A stretch of DNA of 64,000 nucleotides from Oscillospiraceae bacterium (lineage in GTDB: Bacteria > Bacillota > Clostridia > Oscillospirales > Acutalibacteraceae). Below, in pieces: positions 15,088 to 24,362 of the stretch (the stretch's first letter is position 1; every line of letters begins with the position of its first letter). The DNA is taken from contig DPVM01000007.1 of the NCBI GenBank assembly GCA_003526845.1, positions 1 through 64,000 of the forward strand, written 5' to 3'. The notes beneath the pieces are model-generated. The model searched no databases. It saw only the letters and a list, made by a program, of their open reading frames with translations, and was not told the origin of the DNA. Both the position numbers and the translations under genes were made by a program.

Positions 15088-17748
15088 ATGGAAAGAAAGG
15101 TTAAAACAAAAAATGTTACACTGAAACGCTTGCTGTCATTTTTCATGAGCCTTGTGCTTATGCTGACGGTGATTTTTTCAGTCGGAGTAAGCCCCGTTTC
15201 AGCCGCAACATCGGGCAAGTGGGGCGACGCTACATGGAAATATAACGCCGCAACATCAACGCTCACGCTCAGCGGAACAGGCGCCAGTAAGGACTGCGGT
15301 GCGTTGATTAACAGGGCTCCGTGGACAAGCTATAAGGAAAAAATTACAACTCTTGTTGTTGAGGAGGGCATTACCTCGCTCGGCTATTATTCGTTTTATA
15401 ATATGACAAAATTAACAAAGGTTTCGCTTCCGTCAACGCTTACAAAAATCGGCGGTTTGGGAACTGTTGTCAGTGATGAGGGTAGTTACGGCTGTTTTCA
15501 GAATTGCACCGCTCTTGAAGAAATCACACTGCCGAAAAATCTCACAACAATAAACGGCTGTGCGTTCAGAGGATGCACTGCGCTCAAATCAATCACAATT
15601 CCGGACAGCGTAACCACAATCGGCAATGGTGTTTTTGCCGAATGCACAAGCCTTGCCGATGTCACATACGGCTCCGGACTCACAGAAACCGGCGATTATG
15701 CATTTTGGAATGCCGGCGTAAAGCGTGTTACTTGGGGCAAAAATATTGCAAATCTCACCCAATACACATTCTTCGGCTGTCAAATGACGGAGATTGAAAT
15801 TCCCGAAAGTGTTACTTCAATCGGTTTTCGCTCGCTTGCAAACTGCGATTTCCTTAAAAAAATCACTGTATCAAACGCAAATGCAAAGTTCACCGGCGAC
15901 CCGTGTGCAGACTCTTCTCAGACGGTTACTGTTTACGGTCACTCTGCATCAACAGCCGAAACATACGCAAAAAATAAAGGTTATCAATTTGTTTCAATCG
16001 ATTCATGTCCGCATGAGTCCACACATGATGAAGTCACAAAGGCTGCCACCTGCACCGAAAAAGGCTCAAAAAATACCGTTTGCGACAAGTGCGGTGCCAT
16101 AACCTCAACAACCGAAATTCCGGCTCTCGGTCACAACTTTGTTGTAAACGACACTGTCGACAATCATTTGATTGACGGCCATATTTATACAAGTTATAAA
16201 TGCTCTCGTGAGGGTTGCACGGAAACTAAGGAAACAATTGAACATTATCGCCTTACCAACGGTGAAACAAGGTATCTTTGGTGTAATGGGTTTTACGAGC
16301 ATACAAATACAGCAACTTGCCAAAAAACAGGAATTGAAACTTTCAAATGTACTGTCGAAGGCTGTAATGCTTTTGAAAGCCATATTTCTCAAAAAACAGG
16401 CCACAGCATTCAGGATTACGAGATTGTTACGCCTGCAACCTGTACGACCGACGGCAAGAAAAAGGGCCATTGCTCGGTTTGCAACCAGGATGTCGAGGAA
16501 ACCATTCCTGCAACCGGTCATCAATACAGCAGTGCCGAAGGTTCTCCCGATCTTGTAAAAAAAATCGACAATACGGCTGAGGACGGCCATATCCACGAGA
16601 TTTATGCCTGCCGTGTCTGCGGTGAGCAGATAGATGTCCCCGTCCATGTCGCTTGGGTTGACGGAGCATATACATCAAATACAATTACTGAAGTTACATG
16701 TCGTGTTGACGGCATGCGTGTTGATTCCTGTACGATTTGCAATGAAAAGCGCACGGTTATAACACCGTCAAACGGCGAGCATAAATATGTCGCAACAGGC
16801 AACTCCACTGCGGCAACCTGCACAACACGCGGCTTTGTCGAGTATAAGTGTTCTGTTTGCGGCAGAATAACAAAAGAGTATTCCGATGCCCTCGGTCACG
16901 ATTATGTAAAGTCCGACGCCGACAGCAAAGCTCCCACTTGCACAGAAGACGGCTATGATTATTATAAATGTTCCCGTTGTTCACAAACAAAGAAAGAAAC
17001 TGTTGCGGCTCTCGGCCACAATGCTGACGAATCTCAGACAAAAATTATTGATGAACCGAGTTGCGAGGAAGCCGGCAAGGCTGTTTCCGTCTGCACAAGA
17101 TGTTCAAAAGAATTTGAACTTACTCTTGCCGCTCTCGGTCATGATTATCAGGACGTAGTAAAAGACCTTGCGAATGAAAATAAGCCCGGACATTCACTTG
17201 TCACACCGACATGCTCGCGCTGCGGTCGAACAAAGACGGCTTCCATTCGTCACGATGAATGGATTGACGGTTATTATACAAATGTGGATACAATGGCGTC
17301 GACATGCACTGTTCAGGGATACACAACAGATACCTGCACAATTTGCAATACCACAAGAAAAAACCTCAAAAATGCGCTTGGTCACAATTTTAATATGACC
17401 GGAAACGTCACCTCGGAGGGAATTCAATACAGATGTACGCATTGCCTGCGAACAACATATATTGCCGGTGAACTTTTGATGAGCTATTGGTCAAATGATT
17501 TGCTCAATTCAAAGGATATTCACAGAACGGCTGTTGACAACACAAGTTATCTTGACACAAACGGTGACGGCGTTATCAACGGCAAGGATTTTGCGGCTAT
17601 TCTTCACTCGTATGCGGTTTATAGGCAAAAAGTGAAGGAGGAACAAAGTTCGTCCGGCGGTGGCTCGGGAACTGATACCGGCACCGATTCGGGTAGTGAT
17701 TCGGGTACAGACTCAAAAAATACCGAATCTTCGGATACAAATGCATAA
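15088..17748 (+). CDS. Secreted BspA-like LRR protein with Cys-rich repeats and dockerin-like end
   Basis: 886 aa from ATG 15088 (GGGTGAT upstream; a TTG at 15076 is not needed). A signal peptide is at 1-40 with cleavage near VSAATSG. Residues about 45-300 are BspA/LRR_5-type repeats (ITSLGYYSFYNMTKLTKVSLP, in units of about 23). From about 310 to 790 there are about nine modules of the form TCTxxGxxxYxCSxCG ... ALGHxY, each with paired CxxC. The end has an EF-hand DTNGDGVINGKDF with the look of a type I dockerin half, then a Gly/Ser/Thr/Asp-rich tail. No sortase motif is visible. Likely a surface or cellulosome-type adhesin; ligand unknown. Confidence 0.85.
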   Translation: MERKVKTKNVTLKRLLSFFMSLVLMLTVIFSVGVSPVSAATSGKWGDATWKYNAATSTLTLSGTGASKDCGALINRAPWTSYKEKITTLVVEEGITSLGYYSFYNMTKLTKVSLPSTLTKIGGLGTVVSDEGSYGCFQNCTALEEITLPKNLTTINGCAFRGCTALKSITIPDSVTTIGNGVFAECTSLADVTYGSGLTETGDYAFWNAGVKRVTWGKNIANLTQYTFFGCQMTEIEIPESVTSIGFRSLANCDFLKKITVSNANAKFTGDPCADSSQTVTVYGHSASTAETYAKNKGYQFVSIDSCPHESTHDEVTKAATCTEKGSKNTVCDKCGAITSTTEIPALGHNFVVNDTVDNHLIDGHIYTSYKCSREGCTETKETIEHYRLTNGETRYLWCNGFYEHTNTATCQKTGIETFKCTVEGCNAFESHISQKTGHSIQDYEIVTPATCTTDGKKKGHCSVCNQDVEETIPATGHQYSSAEGSPDLVKKIDNTAEDGHIHEIYACRVCGEQIDVPVHVAWVDGAYTSNTITEVTCRVDGMRVDSCTICNEKRTVITPSNGEHKYVATGNSTAATCTTRGFVEYKCSVCGRITKEYSDALGHDYVKSDADSKAPTCTEDGYDYYKCSRCSQTKKETVAALGHNADESQTKIIDEPSCEEAGKAVSVCTRCSKEFELTLAALGHDYQDVVKDLANENKPGHSLVTPTCSRCGRTKTASIRHDEWIDGYYTNVDTMASTCTVQGYTTDTCTICNTTRKNLKNALGHNFNMTGNVTSEGIQYRCTHCLRTTYIAGELLMSYWSNDLLNSKDIHRTAVDNTSYLDTNGDGVINGKDFAAILHSYAVYRQKVKEEQSSSGGGSGTDTGTDSGSDSGTDSKNTESSDTNA

Positions 17749-17759
17749 ATAATTTTTAC

Positions 17760-17792
17760 GGCGGCAGGCCCATCGGGTTTGCCGCCTTTTTG
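17760..17792 (+). terminator. Terminator of the surface-protein gene
   Basis: GGCGGCAGGCCC (17760-17771) pairs with GGGTTTGCCGCC (17775-17786), two G-U pairs, then T5. Confidence 0.85.
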
Positions 17793-17953
17793 ATTTTGCG
17801 GTGCAGTTGACAAGCGTTTTCGGCGAATATTTATAAAAGTCGACATTTTGTTTACTGTTTTGTAACAACTTTTTTTGCCGATAATACTTTACTTTGTTCA
17901 TATTTTATATTATTATTAATAAAAGATTAGTTTACCATTCTCGGAGGTGTATT

Positions 17954-18664
17954 ATGAGCATTGCTTATAAGAGAATTTTGTTAAAACTCAGCGGTGAGGT
18001 CCTTGCAGGTGAGGCAGGCAAGGGCATTGATAATGACACCGTGTTGAAAATATGCAAAAGCGTCAAAAAGGTTGCCGATATGGGCGTTGAAGTTGCCATT
18101 GTTGTCGGCGGCGGAAACTTTTGGCGCGGCAGAACATCGGAACATATGGACAGAACAAGAGCCGACCACATCGGCATGCTTGCAACTGCCATGAACTCGC
18201 TCGCTCTCTGCGACGCGCTCGAACAGCTCGGCGCAAATGTGCGCGTTCAAACCGCTATCGAAATGCGCCAAATCGCAGAGCCGTATATCCGCAACAAGGC
18301 TATTCGCCATTTTGAAAAGGGCAGAATCGTTATTTTCGGTTGCGGCACAGGCTCACCGTTTTTCTCAACAGATACGGCGGCTGCTCTTCGCAGTGTCGAA
18401 ATCAATGCCGACGCTTTGTTCAAGGCAACAAATGTTGACGGCGTTTACGATAAGGACCCGAATAAGTATCCCGACGCCGTTAAATTTGACACCGTTTCTT
18501 TCCAAGAGGTTATCACCCGCGATTTGAAGGTAATGGATTCAACCGCATTTTCACTTTGCAAAGATAACGATATGCCGATTATCGTATTCAATCTTAACGA
18601 CCCGGAAAATATCGTTAAGGCTGTCAGCGGCGAAAAAATCGGTACAACGGTAACAAATTCGTAA
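17954..18664 (+). CDS. pyrH: UMP kinase
   Basis: 236 aa, hexameric bacterial UMP kinase (UMP to UDP). The N-terminus is RILLKLSGEVLAGE, then VAIVVGGGNFWRGR, DHIGMLATAMNSLAL and ATNVDGVYDKDP, all diagnostic. ATG 17954 with CGGAGGTG is chosen over an upstream in-frame ATG. First gene of the pyrH-frr-uppS-cdsA-dxr-rseP-ispG-polC run; no clear sigma-A promoter seen by eye. Confidence 0.97.
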   Translation: MSIAYKRILLKLSGEVLAGEAGKGIDNDTVLKICKSVKKVADMGVEVAIVVGGGNFWRGRTSEHMDRTRADHIGMLATAMNSLALCDALEQLGANVRVQTAIEMRQIAEPYIRNKAIRHFEKGRIVIFGCGTGSPFFSTDTAAALRSVEINADALFKATNVDGVYDKDPNKYPDAVKFDTVSFQEVITRDLKVMDSTAFSLCKDNDMPIIVFNLNDPENIVKAVSGEKIGTTVTNS

Positions 18665-18693
18665 TCACAGAAATTAAAAGAGAGGTTTAATAT

Positions 18694-19248
18694 ATGGACA
18701 GAGTATTTGAAAAAACAACCGAAAGAATGGAAAAGGCTCTTGACGCACTTGAGAGAGATTTTTCAACAATCAGAGCAGGCAGAGCAAACCCGAATGTTCT
18801 CAACAATGTTGTAGTTGAGTATTACGGCACTCCGACACCGCTTAACCAAATGGCGGCTGTTTCGGTTCCCGAGCCGAGGATGCTTGTAATTCAGCCGTGG
18901 GACGCTTCAACACTCAAGGATATTGAAAAAGCAATTAATGTTGCCGAAATCGGTATCAACCCTCAAAACGACGGCAAGGTTATCCGCCTCACATTCCCAC
19001 AGCTCACCGAGGAGCACAGAAAAGCTCTTGTTAAGGATGTTTCAAAGCGCGGAGAAGAGGCAAAGGTTGCAATCAGAAATGTACGCCGTGATTCAATGGA
19101 CGATTTGAAAAAGCTTAAAAAGGATAATGAAATCACCGAGGACGACCAAAAAGACGGTGAAAAGAAACTTCAAGACATTACCGATAAATATATTAAAAAT
19201 GTTGAAGAAATGACAAAGAAAAAGGAAACCGAAATTCTTTCTATCTGA
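18694..19248 (+). CDS. frr: Ribosome recycling factor
   Basis: 184 aa, the normal length. It splits post-termination ribosomes with EF-G. Typical motifs are TIRAGRANPNVL, VEYYGTPTPLNQMA, DVSKRGEEAKVAIRNVRRD and the C-terminal KDITDKYI-like helix. It sits 29 bp after pyrH, the conserved order, with a GAGAGG ribosome site. Confidence 0.97.
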   Translation: MDRVFEKTTERMEKALDALERDFSTIRAGRANPNVLNNVVVEYYGTPTPLNQMAAVSVPEPRMLVIQPWDASTLKDIEKAINVAEIGINPQNDGKVIRLTFPQLTEEHRKALVKDVSKRGEEAKVAIRNVRRDSMDDLKKLKKDNEITEDDQKDGEKKLQDITDKYIKNVEEMTKKKETEILSI

Positions 19249-19314
19249 CATTGATTTATTTCTGGGCGTTGCATTTATGCTGCGCCCTAAAACTCTTTTT
19301 AAGGAGTAACAAAA

Positions 19315-20046
19315 ATGGCTATTTTTTCAAAGAAAAACACATCAAACGATACCGTCGCTCCCGATAGCTTTGAGGTTTTGCCAAAACACCTCGGCATTAT
19401 TATGGACGGCAACGGCAGATGGGCAAAAAAGCGTGCGTTGCCTCGCTCTGCAGGTCACAAGGCAGGCGCAGAGGTCTTTCGTTCAATTTCAAAGGAATGT
19501 TCGCGCCTCGGCATAGAATATGTCACTTTTTATGCCTTTTCGACAGAGAATTGGAAACGCCCCAAAGAGGAAGTTGACGCCATTATGGCTCTTTTTAAAA
19601 GCTATCTTCTGGAGGCAAAGTCGGATATTGAGCAATCAGGCACTATGAGACTTAAGTTTATCGGCGAGCGTGACGGAATCAGCAAGGATTTGCTCGACCT
19701 TATGGACGAAGCGGAGACTGATACCGCGTCACACACCGGCACAACGGTTTATCTTGCGATAAATTACGGCGGCAGGCTCGAAATCACACAGGCTGTCAAC
19801 AAACTTATCGCAGAGGGCAAAACGAAAATCACCGAGGACGATATTTCAAAAAATATTTATACATATCCCGAGTGTGATTTGATTATTCGACCGTCGGGTG
19901 AGCAAAGGCTTTCAAATTTCCTTTTGTGGCAGGCGGCATACAGCGAGTTTTGGTACAGCGATGTTCTTTGGCCCGATTTTAAAAATGAGGATTTGTATCA
20001 GGCTCTCCGCGAGTTCGAAAAAAGAAACCGTCGCTTCGGCGGATAA
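19315..20046 (+). CDS. uppS: Undecaprenyl diphosphate synthase
   Basis: 243 aa cis-prenyltransferase producing C55-PP for wall synthesis. Motifs: GIIMDGNGRWAKKR (catalytic Asp), LPRSAGHKAGAE, AFSTENWKRP, and the C-terminal RPSGEQRLSNFLLWQAAYSE. A non-conserved N-terminal tail of about 20 residues precedes the domain. AAGGAG ribosome site. Confidence 0.96.
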   Translation: MAIFSKKNTSNDTVAPDSFEVLPKHLGIIMDGNGRWAKKRALPRSAGHKAGAEVFRSISKECSRLGIEYVTFYAFSTENWKRPKEEVDAIMALFKSYLLEAKSDIEQSGTMRLKFIGERDGISKDLLDLMDEAETDTASHTGTTVYLAINYGGRLEITQAVNKLIAEGKTKITEDDISKNIYTYPECDLIIRPSGEQRLSNFLLWQAAYSEFWYSDVLWPDFKNEDLYQALREFEKRNRRFGG

Positions 20047-20138
20047 GCAGTTTTGCTTTTTTATTTTTAATTGAATTTTATTCGGCTGTTTGGACTAAAT
20101 CAAAAATCCTACAGCCCGAAAGATGAATGGTGGATTAT

Positions 20139-21005
20139 ATGAAACAACGAGTTATAACAGCCGTCGTACTGCTTGCGTTGCTTGCAGTCGTTGTATGGCA
20201 GATTTATACACCGCTTTTCGTTATCGTTATTGCCTTTTTCTCGGCGGTTGCGGCAAACGAAATTATGAAATGCGCAAAGGTCAGCAACAAATTTATTTTG
20301 TGCGCAGGCACTGCATTTGCCTTTTGCGTTCCGTTTTTTGCAAGCGCTCATATTCTCGAGCCGCTTGTTTCAACGCCACAGTGGGCGCTTGTGATTAATA
20401 AAGTGCCGAATATCGTGTTCGTCATTGTGTTGACTCTTGCTTTTTTCCTTGCAATGCTGAAGGAATATTCGCACACAAAGTTTGAAGATGTTGCCGTTTC
20501 GTTTATCGCAAGCGTTGTCGTTCCTTACGGTTTTTCGATTTTCGTAAGGCTCCGCGATATTGACGGTTACAAAACGCAAATCGGCGTTTATCTCATTTTA
20601 TTCGGTCTTATTTCCGCATTGGGAACAGATACCGGCGCACAACTCGGAGGTATGGCGTTCGGAAAGCATAAAATGTCGCCGAATATTTCGCCGAAAAAGA
20701 CTGTTGAGGGTGCCGTTTGCGGTGTAATTACAGGCTTTGCACTTAATCTTATCGCAATGCTCCTTTACAATCGCTTTGCCGATTCACCGCTCACCCAAAC
20801 GCAGGCAATCGTGCTTATGTGCGTTGAGCCGCTTATCGGAGTAATGAGTATGATGGGCGACTTGAGCGCCTCCGTTCTCAAAAGAAATTTCGGCGTTAAG
20901 GATTTCGGCAAGATTTTCCCCGGTCACGGCGGAGTTATGGACAGATTTGATTCTTCACTTTTCACATTGCCGCTTACATATTGCGTCGCAATGATGGTTT
21001 TATAA
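20139..21005 (+). CDS. cdsA: Phosphatidate cytidylyltransferase
   Basis: 288 aa, eight or so membrane helices; makes CDP-diacylglycerol. The CDS signature SVLKRNFGVKDFGKIFPGHG followed by GVMDRFD is near the C-terminus. ATG 20139 with GGTGG 6 bp upstream fits better than the ATG at 20127. Follows uppS as in most Firmicutes. Confidence 0.95.
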   Translation: MKQRVITAVVLLALLAVVVWQIYTPLFVIVIAFFSAVAANEIMKCAKVSNKFILCAGTAFAFCVPFFASAHILEPLVSTPQWALVINKVPNIVFVIVLTLAFFLAMLKEYSHTKFEDVAVSFIASVVVPYGFSIFVRLRDIDGYKTQIGVYLILFGLISALGTDTGAQLGGMAFGKHKMSPNISPKKTVEGAVCGVITGFALNLIAMLLYNRFADSPLTQTQAIVLMCVEPLIGVMSMMGDLSASVLKRNFGVKDFGKIFPGHGGVMDRFDSSLFTLPLTYCVAMMVL

Positions 21006-21023
21006 TTTTCGGAGCTGATAGAT

Positions 21024-22175
21024 ATGACAAAAAATATTTCTCTTCTCGGCTCAACCGGCTCAATCGGTACACAGTCGCTTGATGTCGCAAGAATGCAGGG
21101 CTACAATATCAAATGCCTTACGGCAAATTCAAATGTTGCCGTTATCGAAAACCAAGTCAGAGAATTTAAGCCCGATATGGTTTGTATGATGCAGGATAGC
21201 GCGGCAAAGGAACTTAAAGCAAAAATCGCCGACACACCCACAAAGGTTGTCAGCGGTATGGACGGACTCATTGAGTGCGCAACATATGACAGTGCAGATA
21301 CAGTGCTCAATTCCGTTGTCGGTATGGTCGGACTTCAGCCGACGCTCGAGGCTATCAAGGCAAAAAAGACAATTGCCCTTGCGAACAAGGAAACACTTGT
21401 CGCAGGCGGTCACCTTGTCACAAACCTTGCAAAACAGGAAGGCGTTTCAATTCTCCCCGTAGACAGCGAGCATTCCGCAATATTCCAAGCAATGCAAGGT
21501 TCGCCGCGAAAAGAGGCTGTCAAAAAAATCATTTTAACTGCATCTGGCGGTCCTTTCTTCGGCAAAACGCTTGCCGAGCTTGAAAATGTCAAGCCTGCCG
21601 ACGCATTAAAGCATCCAAATTGGAATATGGGTGCAAAAATCACCATTGATTCTGCTACAATGATGAACAAAGGTCTTGAATTTATCGAAGCAAAGTGGCT
21701 TTTCGATATGCCGAATGACGATATTGAAATCGTTGTTCACAGGGAGTCGGTTGTTCACTCTGCAATTGTTTATCGCGACAATTCGGTTATCGCTCAACTC
21801 GGCGTGCCCGATATGAGAATACCTATTCAGTATGCGCTCACATATCCCGAAAGAGTGCCGAGTCCCGTTGACGAGCTTTCTCTCACAGATTACGGCAAAC
21901 TCACTTTCTTTGAGCCTGATTACGATACATTCAAATGCATCAATGTCTGCAAAGATGCAATCAATCTCGGCGGACTTCACCCGGCGGCTGCAAACGGCGC
22001 AAACGAGGAAAGCGTAAAATTATTCTTAAACGGTAAAATTAAATTTACCGACATTGCATATCTTAATAACAAGGCAATGAAAAATGCCCCTGAAATTTCG
22101 GATTTCACACTGCAGGATGTGCTCGATGCAGACCGTGCGGCTCGTGATTTCGTTTTGGAGACGGTTAATTGTTAG
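21024..22175 (+). CDS. dxr: 1-deoxy-D-xylulose 5-phosphate reductoisomerase
   Basis: 383 aa; second step of the MEP isoprenoid pathway, making MEP with NADPH. The NADPH-binding start is LLGSTGSIGTQSLDV, then ANKETLVAGG, PVDSEHSAIFQ, and the flexible-loop motif WNMGAKITIDSATMMNKGLE. With ispG two genes downstream and uppS/cdsA upstream it forms an isoprenoid-lipid cluster. Confidence 0.97.
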   Translation: MTKNISLLGSTGSIGTQSLDVARMQGYNIKCLTANSNVAVIENQVREFKPDMVCMMQDSAAKELKAKIADTPTKVVSGMDGLIECATYDSADTVLNSVVGMVGLQPTLEAIKAKKTIALANKETLVAGGHLVTNLAKQEGVSILPVDSEHSAIFQAMQGSPRKEAVKKIILTASGGPFFGKTLAELENVKPADALKHPNWNMGAKITIDSATMMNKGLEFIEAKWLFDMPNDDIEIVVHRESVVHSAIVYRDNSVIAQLGVPDMRIPIQYALTYPERVPSPVDELSLTDYGKLTFFEPDYDTFKCINVCKDAINLGGLHPAAANGANEESVKLFLNGKIKFTDIAYLNNKAMKNAPEISDFTLQDVLDADRAARDFVLETVNC

Positions 22176-23203
22176 CAAATATTTGGAATACGGTTTATCC
22201 CATATTGATTGCGATTCTGTTTTTTGAACTTATCATCATAATTCACGAAGGCGGTCACTTTGTCGCCGCAAGGCTTATGAAAATCAAGGTCAACGAGTTT
22301 TCAATCGGTATGGGACCCAAGCTGATTCAGTTTAAAAAGGGCGACACAAAATACACTCTTCGCTTGATTCTTTTCGGCGGTTATTGCGCCATGGAGGGCG
22401 AGAGCGAAGACAGCGACGATGAAAATTCTTTTGCAAAGAAAAAAGTTTGGCAAAGATTTTTTGTTGTTGTCGCAGGCGCTCTTATGAATTTGATTTTGGG
22501 ATTTCTCGTCATCGTCATTATGCTTTCAAGCGGAAGCCTCATCGGCACAACCGAAATTGCAAAGTTTGACGATAAGGCGGTCAGCTCTGCAACCTTGAAA
22601 CAGGGCGATATTATCAAGTCGATTGACGGAATGAGGGTTTATACCTCCACCGATGTCACAACGGGTCTTTCGCGCTCGGGTGACGATACTCTCGATATGA
22701 CTGTTTTGCGCGACGGCAAAACTCTTGACCTCAAGGTCAAATTCAATATGGAAAAATACGAGGGCAGAAATTTCATTAATATGGATTTTTGGCTCGTTGG
22801 AAATAAAAAAACAGTCGGCGGCGTTATCAAAGAATCGTTTAAAGAATGGGTTTCTTTTACGCGAATGGTTTTCCTCTCCGTTCACGATATGATTGTCGGC
22901 AAATACGGTCTGTCCGACCTTGCCGGTCCTGTCGGAACGGTCAGCGTTGTTTCAACCGCCGTCAAAACAAGTGCATATTCGATGTTGCGTATTATGGCAC
23001 TGCTTACTATAAATGTCGGGCTGTTCAATCTGTTCCCGATTCCCGCACTTGACGGCTGGCGACTTTTCCTCCTCATCTTTGAGGGTATATTTAAGAGAAA
23101 ACTCCCCGATAAATGGGATTGGGCAATCAACGCCGTCGGTCTTGTTTTACTCCTCGGTTTGATGTGCGTCATCACATTTTCGGATATAACAAAATTATTA
23201 TAG
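22169..23203 (+). CDS. rseP: Site-2 metalloprotease RseP/RasP
   Basis: 344 aa intramembrane protease. The zinc site IHEGGHFVAARLM (HExxH) is in the first helix, a single PDZ-like domain spans about 110-200, and the second metal motif LFPIPALDGW is near residue 290. It starts with TTG inside the dxr stop region (7-bp overlap), with GGAG 8 bp upstream. In Bacillus the homologue cleaves anti-sigma factors; the target here is unknown. Confidence 0.94.
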   Translation: MLANIWNTVYPILIAILFFELIIIIHEGGHFVAARLMKIKVNEFSIGMGPKLIQFKKGDTKYTLRLILFGGYCAMEGESEDSDDENSFAKKKVWQRFFVVVAGALMNLILGFLVIVIMLSSGSLIGTTEIAKFDDKAVSSATLKQGDIIKSIDGMRVYTSTDVTTGLSRSGDDTLDMTVLRDGKTLDLKVKFNMEKYEGRNFINMDFWLVGNKKTVGGVIKESFKEWVSFTRMVFLSVHDMIVGKYGLSDLAGPVGTVSVVSTAVKTSAYSMLRIMALLTINVGLFNLFPIPALDGWRLFLLIFEGIFKRKLPDKWDWAINAVGLVLLLGLMCVITFSDITKLL

Positions 23204-23250
23204 CGTATGGTCAGAGCGTATTTCACCGCCTTTGAATTTACGCATCAAAT

Positions 23251-23278
23251 GTCGCAATGCTCGGCTACACATTGCGAC
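23251..23278 (+). other. Hairpin between rseP and ispG
   Basis: GTCGCAATG (23251-23259) pairs perfectly with CATTGCGAC (23270-23278). No T-run, so it is not a terminator; possibly an mRNA processing or stability element in the only long gap (112 bp) of this part of the operon. Confidence 0.4.
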
Positions 23279-23315
23279 TGGCTGATTATCGTAGCCGGAA
23301 AGAATATGTGGTTTT

Positions 23316-24362
23316 ATGACTCGTAAATCTAAAAAAATCAAAATCGGAAATACCTTTATCGGCGGCGATTCGCCGATACTTGTTCAAAGTATGCTCAATG
23401 TCCCGGCAGAGGATATTGAAGGCTCTGTCAAGCAGGCTGTCGAGCTTGAAAAGGCAGGTTGTCAAATTATCAGATTTGCAATCCCGAATAAGGACGCGCT
23501 TGCGCTTGTCGAGCCGATTAAAAACGCGGTCAGCGTTCCGCTTGTTGCCGATATTCATTTTGACTATAAACTTGCTCTCGGTGCCGCCGAAAGGGGAATT
23601 GACAAAATCCGTATCAACCCCGGCAATATCGGCTCCGAGGACAGAGTTAAAGCCGTTGCCGATATTTGCAACCAAAAAGGCTTGCCTATAAGAATCGGTG
23701 TGAATTCAGGCTCGCTCGAAAAACATATTCTCGCAAAATACGGTGCGCCGACACCCGAGGCAATGGTCGAGTCGGCTATGTATCACGCATCGCTTCTTGA
23801 AAAATTCGATTTTGACAATATCGTTATTTCAATCAAATCTTCAAATGTCAACACTATGATTAAAGCGTATGAACTTGCCGCTCAGGAGTGCTCATATCCG
23901 TTGCACCTCGGCGTTACCGAGGCAGGCACGGAGCGTATGGGTATCATCAAGTCGGCGGTCGGCATCGGCTCGCTTTTGACTCACAATATCGGCGACACAA
24001 TCCGTGTCAGTCTTACCGACAACCCCGTTAAAGAGGTTTACGCCGCATTTGATATTTTAAAGGCAATCGGGTTAAAAACGGATTGCCCTTATCTCATTTC
24101 CTGCCCAACCTGCGGCAGAACGAAGATTGACCTTGTCGGTCTTGCAAAACAGGTTGAGGAGAGGCTTCGCGACTGCAAAAAGCCGATTAAGGTTGCCGTT
24201 ATGGGCTGTATAGTCAACGGACCCGGCGAGGCAAAAGAGGCGGATATAGGCATTGCAGGCGGTGACGGTTGCGGCCTCATTTTCAAAAAAGGCGAAATTT
24301 TAAGAAAAGTTCCCGAAGATGAGCTTTTAAACGAATTGATGAAAGAGATAGATAAATTATAA
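23316..24362 (+). CDS. ispG: 4-hydroxy-3-methylbut-2-enyl diphosphate synthase (GcpE)
   Basis: 348 aa. Reduces MEcPP to HMBPP in the MEP pathway. The TIM-barrel start is PILVQSMLNVPAED, with VADIHFDYKLAL and RINPGNIG. The [4Fe-4S] cysteines are in CPTCGRTKIDL and MGCIVNGPGEAKEADIG. Its last base is the first base of polC, so the two are translationally coupled. Confidence 0.96.
   Translation: MTRKSKKIKIGNTFIGGDSPILVQSMLNVPAEDIEGSVKQAVELEKAGCQIIRFAIPNKDALALVEPIKNAVSVPLVADIHFDYKLALGAAERGIDKIRINPGNIGSEDRVKAVADICNQKGLPIRIGVNSGSLEKHILAKYGAPTPEAMVESAMYHASLLEKFDFDNIVISIKSSNVNTMIKAYELAAQECSYPLHLGVTEAGTERMGIIKSAVGIGSLLTHNIGDTIRVSLTDNPVKEVYAAFDILKAIGLKTDCPYLISCPTCGRTKIDLVGLAKQVEERLRDCKKPIKVAVMGCIVNGPGEAKEADIGIAGGDGCGLIFKKGEILRKVPEDELLNELMKEIDKL

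Noticed and set aside
15800..17450. The repeated GGTCAC/TGC patterns in the surface-protein gene as a DNA repeat array or CRISPR
   Set aside because: The periodicity comes from repeated protein modules; spacing and DNA sequence vary and the reading frame is continuous.
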